This document shows, piece after piece, positions 36,532 to 43,166 of a DNA stretch of 64,000 nt. The notes under the pieces are model-generated. The model was not told the DNA's origin and did not search any database. It saw nothing but the letters and a program-made list of their open reading frames with translations. The stretch is taken from assembly GCA_045639325.1 (NCBI GenBank), contig JAZUCU010000042.1:1-64000 (forward strand), given 5' to 3'. Position numbers and translations under genes: made by a program. The DNA is from RGIG8244 sp045639325. GTDB lineage: Bacteria; Verrucomicrobiota; Lentisphaeria; Victivallales; UBA1829. Within the stretch, counting starts at the first letter, position 1; every line of letters starts with the position of its first letter.

Positions 36532-37301
36532 TTGACACCTGCTGCTTTGATGGCTGTTATGACTTCCAGTTCATCTCCGATTGCCCGGAGCATTTGCATG
36601 TTGAACTGATTGGCGAATAAAAGGGGGAATTCTTTTTCGACTTTGAGTGCCTGTGCTTTTGCTTTCAATTTATCGGCAAGAGCATATTCGGCTTTCCGGA
36701 CGATTTTATCCACATCTGTTTTGCTGCCGAGATAGAGCTTGCCGAATTTGCCCGGACGGTGGAAGTTCGCACCCACTTTTGCCCAGGTGGAATAATATTC
36801 GCCATCGTTTTTCACATTACGGCAGAAATTAAAGCCGGAACAGAAATTGGATTTTGCGGGGTAGGGGATGGTGATTTCAGCAATCCACTGTCCGGGTACA
36901 TGTTTGACCTGACTTTTCCAGTTCGCCTGCCAGGCTTTTTTGACGTAACGGTTGTCAAACCGGTCACCATTCATCCCGACAGCAATCTGATAATATCCCT
37001 TGCCATCGGCACCGGGATCGATAAAAATTTCAATGTTTTCTACGGATGGCCACTTGCCGTCCCGGTTGGTGAGCGCGGGGAACGGATAATCTTTTTTGAC
37101 GTTCATGACTGCCCGGATGAGCAGATTTTTCCCATCATGGCGGAATGATACGGTGGTTTTATGTGCAATGGTTTTTGTATTATCCGTTGCATAATACAGT
37201 TCCTGAATTTTTGCATCATTCCAGTTGTTGGTTACGTATAAGGTTTGTGCGCTGCACAGTGTGACAGCAGTAAAGCAAAGAATGGTATACAAAATTTTCA
37301 T
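36528..37301 (-). CDS. Exported CBM9-like protein (cassette B)
   Basis: About 257 residues from the ATG at 37301, which shares one base with the pseudopilin stop (TGATG); an ATG at 37316 lies inside the pseudopilin gene. The signal peptide is MKILYTILCFTAVTLCSAQ. The CBM9-like domain shows ELYYATDNTKTI, WPSVENIEIFIDPG, FDNRYVKKAWQANW, GFNFCRNVKND, followed by a helical, lysine-rich tail. Paralogue of 30858. Its stop overlaps the GH42-like start, as in cassette A. Confidence 0.75.
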   Translation of the reverse strand: MKILYTILCFTAVTLCSAQTLYVTNNWNDAKIQELYYATDNTKTIAHKTTVSFRHDGKNLLIRAVMNVKKDYPFPALTNRDGKWPSVENIEIFIDPGADGKGYYQIAVGMNGDRFDNRYVKKAWQANWKSQVKHVPGQWIAEITIPYPAKSNFCSGFNFCRNVKNDGEYYSTWAKVGANFHRPGKFGKLYLGSKTDVDKIVRKAEYALADKLKAKAQALKVEKEFPLLFANQFNMQMLRAIGDELEVITAIKAAGVK

Positions 37302-38056
37302 CAGTAGTTTGCCCATCTTGTTGTTGTTCCGTATATCCGTTCTCCGCTGTTACGCAGAACGTTTGTATAATGAACGATGTTGTGTTTTGCAGCGTGTCCG
37401 TCAACAAACGCAAAGTTGTTGCCGCGATCATGATTGTAACCTTCCAGTTCCGTCAGACGGTTGGAGTAATACCACATGGCATCACCCACATGTCCCCAGA
37501 GACCGTAAAGGTTTTTCACCGGGCTGAGGGATCCGATTTCCGCAACCATGATTGTGCTGCCCTGTTCTTTGACTCTGGAATAACGCATTTCATGATTGTA
37601 ATTATTGGATGCCGTGCCGATTTTTGCAGAAGTCAGTTTCCGGTTGAACCCGTAGGAAATGTTATATTGAGCTCCCAGATAGCCGTGAAAATGGACTCCT
37701 TCTGTGCGAGTCTGGTCGCTGGGACAGTCTGCAATTTTGACATCTCCTGCATAGCCCATACCGATGGTCGGAGTTTTATACATGATGGAAAGAAAACCGT
37801 AACGTGCTTCCTGTGCGCTGCTGTTTGTATCTTGGGAAAGACGGGGGAAGAAATCATTAAAGTCCGCCGTGTAACGGATACAGCCTTTTGCGATCTGGGA
37901 AATATTATTCATACAGTAAGCTGCTCTGCCGGATTCCTTCACTTTGCCCAATGCAGGCAGTAACATGGATGCCAGAATGGCGATGATGGCGATCACGACG
38001 AGCAGCTCAATCAAAGTGAAACGGCTCATCCATAATGATTTTTCTCTTACTTTCAT
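37301..38056 (-). CDS. Pseudopilin with H-X9-DG motif (cassette B)
   Basis: 251 residues, AAGGAG eight bases before the ATG. The leader MKVREKSLWMSR is followed by FTLIELLVVIAIIAILA with Arg where Gly normally precedes the cleavage. The domain has CMNNISQIAKGCIRYTADFNDFFP, DCPSDQTRTEGVHFHGY and H-D-R-G-N-N-F-A-F-V-D-G (exact His-X9-Asp-Gly). It lies 24 bases after the regulator gene and leads the four-gene cassette B. Paralogue of 31688. Whether it joins a secretion pseudopilus or binds substrate at the surface is unknown. Confidence 0.88.
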   Translation of the reverse strand: MKVREKSLWMSRFTLIELLVVIAIIAILASMLLPALGKVKESGRAAYCMNNISQIAKGCIRYTADFNDFFPRLSQDTNSSAQEARYGFLSIMYKTPTIGMGYAGDVKIADCPSDQTRTEGVHFHGYLGAQYNISYGFNRKLTSAKIGTASNNYNHEMRYSRVKEQGSTIMVAEIGSLSPVKNLYGLWGHVGDAMWYYSNRLTELEGYNHDRGNNFAFVDGHAAKHNIVHYTNVLRNSGERIYGTTTRWANY

Positions 38057-38080
38057 AGTTTGGTCTCCTTCAGTTTGTTT

Positions 38081-39151
38081 TTATTTTATCACACTTCCAT
38101 GCTTGATCAATATCGGCGGAATCATAACTTTTGTACGGGTATCCGCACCGGTCAACATATTGACCGCTGTTTTTACAGTCAGGTGCGTTTGAATGTCAAA
38201 CGAATCCAGATTGCACGCTTCTGCCCATTTTGTATTGAAATTTCCCAACAGGGCGAAATCCTTAAATAAATCAATTCCGTTGGCTCGTGCAACGTCCGCA
38301 ACTTCGTGGGCAAGATTAAAGTCCGACCAGCAGAATATACCGGTCGGCAGAGTGCGGTCCCGCAGACGTTCCGGCAGAATATCTGCGTAAGGTGTGCCTT
38401 TGAGTGTTGCGGTAAATAATTCATCATCAAACATCATGCCGTTTTCTGCGGCATATTTGCGGATGTGAATGGATAATTGTTCCTGAAGAGAACTCCACAC
38501 CCCGCGATGTTCAAGTTCTTCAATCGCAGGGAAAAGAATCCGTTTTACACCGGCGGATGCGAAATGCTCTACAATCATCTTCCCCATGGCATGATAATCG
38601 GTCAATACATAACGGCACCAGGGGATTTCTTCTTTTCCATGATAACGGAACATAAAAATAAAGTTGGCATATCGCGCCGGATCTTTGAGTAACAGGTCAT
38701 AAGGGAAAAAGGTATCACCCATGGTCAGAAATCCATAGGGCTGATTTTTATAGGTCATGCGCTCCAGGAACGAAGCAATTTTTTCTTTGTTTCTGACAAT
38801 AAAGTTATCCAGCAGTACAGGGAACAAACCGTGTTCCAGCAGCAGTTCATCGCAGTACGCAGCGGTGTCGGCATACAATTCACCGGTACGGATTGTTAAA
38901 AATCCCACTGAATTTGTTACCGGGCGGATTACGGAGCGTTTGACAATGGTTCCCAGTTTCGGGGCACGCTGAAGAAGATTTTCTGCAACCAGTTTATTCA
39001 ATCCCTGGGCAACGGTACGCTTGTTGACACGGAAAAGACTTGCCAATTCCTCGTCGGTCGGCAATTTTGCGCCTTCCTTGAATTTTCCGGAAAGGAGCCA
39101 CTGACGTACTTCCTCTGCAATAAAATCGTATTTTAAGCTCGTTGTAACCAT
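38081..39151 (-). CDS. GntR-type regulator with LacI-like sugar-sensing domain
   Basis: About 356 residues from the ATG at 39151 (MVTTSLKYDFIAEEVRQWL); the upstream open frame lies in promoter DNA. Residues 5-70 are a GntR winged helix (GAKLPTDEELASLFRVNKRT, LQRAPKLGTIV). The rest reads as a periplasmic-binding-protein-like domain as in LacI and AraR (VGFLTIRTGELYADTAA, LFVFRYH-type core, TGIFCWSDFNLAHEVADVARANG). This AraR-like arrangement usually binds a free sugar and represses. It is the first gene of cassette B, so it probably controls itself and both cassettes. Confidence 0.85.
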   Translation of the reverse strand: MVTTSLKYDFIAEEVRQWLLSGKFKEGAKLPTDEELASLFRVNKRTVAQGLNKLVAENLLQRAPKLGTIVKRSVIRPVTNSVGFLTIRTGELYADTAAYCDELLLEHGLFPVLLDNFIVRNKEKIASFLERMTYKNQPYGFLTMGDTFFPYDLLLKDPARYANFIFMFRYHGKEEIPWCRYVLTDYHAMGKMIVEHFASAGVKRILFPAIEELEHRGVWSSLQEQLSIHIRKYAAENGMMFDDELFTATLKGTPYADILPERLRDRTLPTGIFCWSDFNLAHEVADVARANGIDLFKDFALLGNFNTKWAEACNLDSFDIQTHLTVKTAVNMLTGADTRTKVMIPPILIKHGSVIK

Positions 39152-39175
39152 TGTTTTAACTCTGTTTTTTATACA

Positions 39176-39207
39176 ATACACCAGAACTGCACTATAATTA
39201 TACACCA
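39176..39207. promoter_or_regulatory. Direct repeat ATACACCA, candidate operator
   Basis: ATACACCA occurs at 39176-39183 and 39200-39207, starts 24 bases apart, flanking and overlapping the -10 of the regulator promoter. Autoregulation through these repeats is inference. Confidence 0.35.
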
Positions 39208-39225
39208 AATATACGTTAAAGTCAA
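39197..39225 (-). promoter_or_regulatory. Promoter of the glycan locus 2 regulator and cassette B
   Basis: Minus strand TTGACT, 17 bases, TATAAT: the best sigma70 match in the window, about 45 bases before the regulator ATG. Confidence 0.7.
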
Positions 39226-39264
39226 TACCTGATCGGGAAAATTTTGCAAAAAATGTTTCTTATG

Positions 39265-39281
39265 TGTGACAATTTGTCTCA
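39265..39281. promoter_or_regulatory. Imperfect palindrome upstream of clpB
   Basis: TGTGACAATTTGTCTCA reads nearly the same on both strands. It lies 20 bases upstream of the -24 element, closer than a usual enhancer-binding site for sigma54 activators, so its role is uncertain. Confidence 0.3.
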
Positions 39282-39301
39282 AAATATCTATCTTGTAATA
39301 T

Positions 39302-39317
39302 TGGCATGGTATTTGCT
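39302..39317 (+). promoter_or_regulatory. Sigma54-type (-24/-12) promoter of clpB
   Basis: TGGCAT, five bases, TTGCT, with the invariant GG and GC separated by exactly ten bases. It matches the consensus TGGCAC-N5-TTGCA except at two weak positions and lies 45 bases before the clpB ATG. No CIRCE element is present. Sigma54 control of clpB would be uncommon. Confidence 0.5.
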
Positions 39318-39361
39318 TAAGAGGTGATGAAAACAAACAATCAACACAAGGAGGTTGAACT

Positions 39362-41953
39362 ATGGATATGGGAAAACTTACAGAAAAGAGCCGTCAGGCA
39401 ATGCTCAATGCCCAGCAGCTGGCTGTGGAATACGGCAATCAGGAAATCAAAGGGATTCACCTGCTGAAAAGTCTTTGTACGCAGGAGGACGGATTGATTC
39501 CGTCGTTGCTCAAACGGATGAATGTAAACCGGGAACTTATGTTGCATCATATTGATCAGGCAATCGCTAAACTGCCGAAAGTCTCCGGCGGCGGCGAGCC
39601 CTACACCGGACGCGAATTCAGTGCGATTCTTGTCGGCGCAAAAAATAAAGCCGAAGAAATGAAAGATGAATACATCAGCACAGAACACCTGTTTCTTGTC
39701 ATCTCCGATGCGTCTCCGGATTGTGGAAAAATTCTGCAAACCATGGGCATCACACAGGAATCCATTCTGCGTGCATTGATGGAAGTTCGTGGTAATCAGC
39801 GTGTGACCAATGAGAATCCGGAAGCATCCTTCGAGGCGTTGGAAAAGTACGGGCGTGACTTGACGGAAGCTGCCCGCAATGATAAACTTGACCCGGTGAT
39901 CGGACGGGATGATGAGATCCGCCGTACCATTCAAATTCTTGCCCGGAGAACAAAAAACAATCCGGTGCTGATCGGTGAGCCTGGTGTAGGTAAGACGGCA
40001 ATCGTGGAAGGTCTGGCTGTCCGCATGGTTCGTGGCGATGTGCCGGAATCTTTGCGCAACCGTAAACTGATTGCACTCGACATGGGTGCATTGATTGCGG
40101 GTGCGAAATACCGGGGTGAATTTGAAGAACGTTTGAAAGCGGTACTCAAAGAAGTTTCCTCTTCCAACGGCAACATTATTCTGTTCATTGATGAATTGCA
40201 TACGGTTGTCGGGGCAGGGGCGTCGGAAGGCTCCAAGGATGCCGGGAATCTTTTGAAGCCTATGCTTGCCCGTGGCGAATTGCATTGTATCGGTGCCACA
40301 ACGTTGGATGAATACCGGAAGTATATCGAAAAAGACCCGGCACTGGAACGCCGTTTTCAGAGTGTGACGGTTGCAGAACCGGATGTGGAAGATACCATCA
40401 GTATTCTCCGTGGTTTGAAAGAACGGTATGAACTCCATCACGGTGTCAAGATCCGTGACGGTGCGCTGGTTGCGGCTGCGCTTCTTTCCGACAAATATAT
40501 TTCAGACCGTTTTCTGCCGGACAAAGCCATTGACCTGGTAGATGAAGCTGCGGCGAAACTGCGTACGGAAATCGATTCCTGTCCCACTGCCATTGATGAA
40601 TTGGAACGCCGTTCCATGCGTTTGGAAATTGAACGTGCGGCATTGAAGAAGGAAACGGATAAAGATTCTCTGGAACGTCTTGAGATTCTGGAAAAGGAAT
40701 TGGCAGAAGTGAAAGAATCTGCCGCCGCCATGCGTTCCGCCTGGGATGCAGAGAAAAATGCCATTGTCAATCTGCGTACTCTGCGTGAAAGTTTGGATAC
40801 AGCGAAACTTTCTCTTGACAAAGCGGAACGGGATCAGGATTTGGAACGTGCCGGTGAATTGCGGTTTGGAATCATTCCCGGTATTCAGAAACAGATTGAG
40901 GAAGCGGAACAGAAACTGCATGAGGAAGATGGCAATAAACTTCTGAAAGAGGAAGTTTCGGAAGAAGATATCGCCCAGATCGTCAGCACCTGGACCCGTA
41001 TCCCCGTCAGCCGTCTTGTGCAGAGTGAACGTCAGAAACTCATGCATCTCTCCGATGAGCTGCACAAACGGGTGATTGGTCAGCATGATTCTGTTTCTGC
41101 TGTGGCGGATGCGGTTTTGCGTTCCCGTGCCGGATTGAAAGACCCGAAACGGCCGGTGGCATCCTTCCTGTTCCTCGGTCCGACGGGTGTAGGTAAGACG
41201 GAACTTGCCCGTGCATTGGCGGAAGAACTGTTTGATGATGAACGTGCAATGATCCGTATTGATATGTCGGAATACATGGAAAAATATTCGGTATCCCGGC
41301 TGATCGGTGCGGCTCCCGGATATGTTGGTTTTGAAGATGGCGGACAGCTTACGGAAGCAGTCCGGCGCAGACCTTATTCGGTACTGCTTTTTGATGAAAT
41401 CGAAAAAGCACATCCGGATGTGTTCAATCTGTTCCTGCAGATTCTGGATGATGGCGTGTTGACGGATTCCCATGGCAGAACGGTGAATTTCAAAAATACG
41501 ATCATCATCATGACATCCAACATCGGCAGTTCGCTGTTGCTGGATGCGGTGGAAACGCAAGGGAAATGCGATCCGGAAGAATTGCGTCCGGAATTGATGA
41601 AGCTGCTGCACAGTCATTTCCGCCCCGAATTCTTGAACCGGATCGACGGGATCCAGCTGTTCCACCCGTTGACGCAGGAAGATTTGATCGGTATTCTGGA
41701 TATTCAGCTGAGCCTGTTCGAAAAACGGTTGAACGATCAGGATATCAAGCTGGAAGTCACACCCGAAGCCAAAGCCTATCTCGCCCAACAGGGATATGAC
41801 CCCGGATTCGGTGCAAGACCGCTGAAACGGTTGATTGTCAATACGCTGGAAAGTCCGGTCTCCCGCATGATCATTTCCGGCGAATTGCAGGGGGATATGA
41901 CATTGCACGTTGGTATGGGCGGTGACGGATTGGCGCTTTCTGCCCGGAACTGA
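39362..41953 (+). CDS. clpB: ClpB disaggregase (Hsp100 AAA+ chaperone)
   Basis: 863 residues, the normal length. Domain order: Clp-N repeats (1-150), first AAA+ module with Walker A GEPGVGKT (about 204) and the signature KYRGEFEERLKAVLKE, the coiled-coil M domain (about 405-525, IDELERRSMRLEIERAALKKE), second AAA+ module with GPTGVGKT (about 606) and ERAMIRIDMSEYMEKYSVS, then the small carboxy-terminal domain (GYDPGFGARPLKRLI). With DnaK it rescues aggregated proteins after stress. Single-gene unit with AAGGAGG nearby upstream, a sigma54-like promoter and its own terminator. Confidence 0.97.
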   Translation: MDMGKLTEKSRQAMLNAQQLAVEYGNQEIKGIHLLKSLCTQEDGLIPSLLKRMNVNRELMLHHIDQAIAKLPKVSGGGEPYTGREFSAILVGAKNKAEEMKDEYISTEHLFLVISDASPDCGKILQTMGITQESILRALMEVRGNQRVTNENPEASFEALEKYGRDLTEAARNDKLDPVIGRDDEIRRTIQILARRTKNNPVLIGEPGVGKTAIVEGLAVRMVRGDVPESLRNRKLIALDMGALIAGAKYRGEFEERLKAVLKEVSSSNGNIILFIDELHTVVGAGASEGSKDAGNLLKPMLARGELHCIGATTLDEYRKYIEKDPALERRFQSVTVAEPDVEDTISILRGLKERYELHHGVKIRDGALVAAALLSDKYISDRFLPDKAIDLVDEAAAKLRTEIDSCPTAIDELERRSMRLEIERAALKKETDKDSLERLEILEKELAEVKESAAAMRSAWDAEKNAIVNLRTLRESLDTAKLSLDKAERDQDLERAGELRFGIIPGIQKQIEEAEQKLHEEDGNKLLKEEVSEEDIAQIVSTWTRIPVSRLVQSERQKLMHLSDELHKRVIGQHDSVSAVADAVLRSRAGLKDPKRPVASFLFLGPTGVGKTELARALAEELFDDERAMIRIDMSEYMEKYSVSRLIGAAPGYVGFEDGGQLTEAVRRRPYSVLLFDEIEKAHPDVFNLFLQILDDGVLTDSHGRTVNFKNTIIIMTSNIGSSLLLDAVETQGKCDPEELRPELMKLLHSHFRPEFLNRIDGIQLFHPLTQEDLIGILDIQLSLFEKRLNDQDIKLEVTPEAKAYLAQQGYDPGFGARPLKRLIVNTLESPVSRMIISGELQGDMTLHVGMGGDGLALSARN

Positions 41954-41969
41954 TTCTTTTGAATTTTAC

Positions 41970-42026
41970 AGGAAACCTGAAAAAAAAGAAAAAAAGTTTT
42001 TCAGGTTTCTTGTATTTTTTTTTCCC
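41970..42026 (+). terminator. clpB terminator
   Basis: A 15-bp stem with one mismatch (AGGAAACCTGAAAAA against TTTTTCAGGTTTCTT), then TGTATTTTTTTTT, directly after the clpB stop. Confidence 0.85.
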
Positions 42027-42038
42027 TTATACTATATT
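42010..42038 (+). promoter_or_regulatory. Promoter of the yhiI-rbbA-yhhJ operon
   Basis: TTGTAT, 17 bases, TATATT, about 55 bases before the GTG start. It overlaps the T-run of the clpB terminator. Confidence 0.35.
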
Positions 42039-42092
42039 ATCGTCAAGGAAGACAATCAAACAACAAAAAAACAAGAATAAGGAGAAAAAACA

Positions 42093-43166
42093 GTGAAGAA
42101 AAAAGTCATTTTCAGTATCGTAGCACTGGTCGTCATTATCGGTGCATATTTTGCATGGGATTACCACAAAAATGCTCTTTATCGTAATAAAGCCCTCACT
42201 TGCGGCAACGGACGTCTGGAAGCGACCGAAATTTACCTTGCTTCCAAACTGAACGGCAAGATTGAAAATATCAACGTGACCGATGGCGATTATGTCAAAA
42301 AAGGTCAGGTTCTGGCGATGATGCAGACCAATACCTTGAAAGCGGAATTGGCACAGGCACAAGCAAAACTGCTTCAGGCAAAAGCGGATAAAATCAGCGC
42401 AGAAGCCACTGTTCAGCTCAAAAAGAGTGAATTGGAAGCGACAAAAGCAAAACAGACTCAGATGGCCAGCAAACTTGACAGTGCCAAAAAACGTTGGGAA
42501 CGTTTCAAACCTCTGCGCGATTCCAAAGCCATTTCTCAACAGGATTTTGAAAATGCAGAAACCACTTATCTGACTGCAAAAGCTGAACTGGAAGGCGCAA
42601 AGGCCGATGTCAAAACCGCACAGGCAGATATCTCCGTTTCTCAGGCTCAGCTCAAAGCCGCGGATGCAAGTATCAAAGCCGCAGAAGCTGATGTTCAGCG
42701 TATTCAGGCAGACCTGGATGACAGCCGCATTATCGCACCGCTGGATGGTCGCGTACAGTATCGCATCTCTCAGCCGGGCGAAGTCCTTTCTTCCGGCGGC
42801 CGTGTGTTGAATATGGTTGACCTGGAAGATGTTTACATGACATTCTATTTGCCGGAAATCGAAGCCGGTCAGGTTAAAATCGGTTCCGATGTCCGCCTGG
42901 TTCTGGATGCGATTCCGGATATTCCGCTGCCTGCGACAGTTTCCTATGTTGCCAACGTTGCCCAGTTCACACCGAAAACGGTGGAAACCAAAGCGGAGCG
43001 TCAGAAACTCATGTTCCGTGTCAAAGCCAAAATCGCTCCGGAACTGCTGCGTCAGTATCGCGAATACGTTAAAACCGGTCTTCCCGGCATGGCATGGGTA
43101 AAACTCAATCCGAAAGCCGAATGGCCTGAACAGCTCAAACTCAGAAAAGACCGGGAGAAAAAATGA
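42093..43166 (+). CDS. yhiI: HlyD-family membrane fusion protein, YhiI-like
   Basis: 357 residues from a GTG start with AAGGAG eight bases upstream. One membrane anchor (about 5-22), a split lipoyl/beta-barrel hairpin (ASKLNGKIENINVTDGDYVKKGQVL and DSRIIAPLDGRVQYRISQPGEVL) and a long alanine-rich coiled-coil hairpin (about 80-215) between. It would bridge the inner-membrane ABC pump to an outer-membrane channel. Gene order (fusion protein, double-ABC/permease, permease) is that of E. coli yhiI-rbbA-yhhJ. Its stop overlaps the rbbA start by four bases. Confidence 0.88.
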   Translation: MKKKVIFSIVALVVIIGAYFAWDYHKNALYRNKALTCGNGRLEATEIYLASKLNGKIENINVTDGDYVKKGQVLAMMQTNTLKAELAQAQAKLLQAKADKISAEATVQLKKSELEATKAKQTQMASKLDSAKKRWERFKPLRDSKAISQQDFENAETTYLTAKAELEGAKADVKTAQADISVSQAQLKAADASIKAAEADVQRIQADLDDSRIIAPLDGRVQYRISQPGEVLSSGGRVLNMVDLEDVYMTFYLPEIEAGQVKIGSDVRLVLDAIPDIPLPATVSYVANVAQFTPKTVETKAERQKLMFRVKAKIAPELLRQYREYVKTGLPGMAWVKLNPKAEWPEQLKLRKDREKK

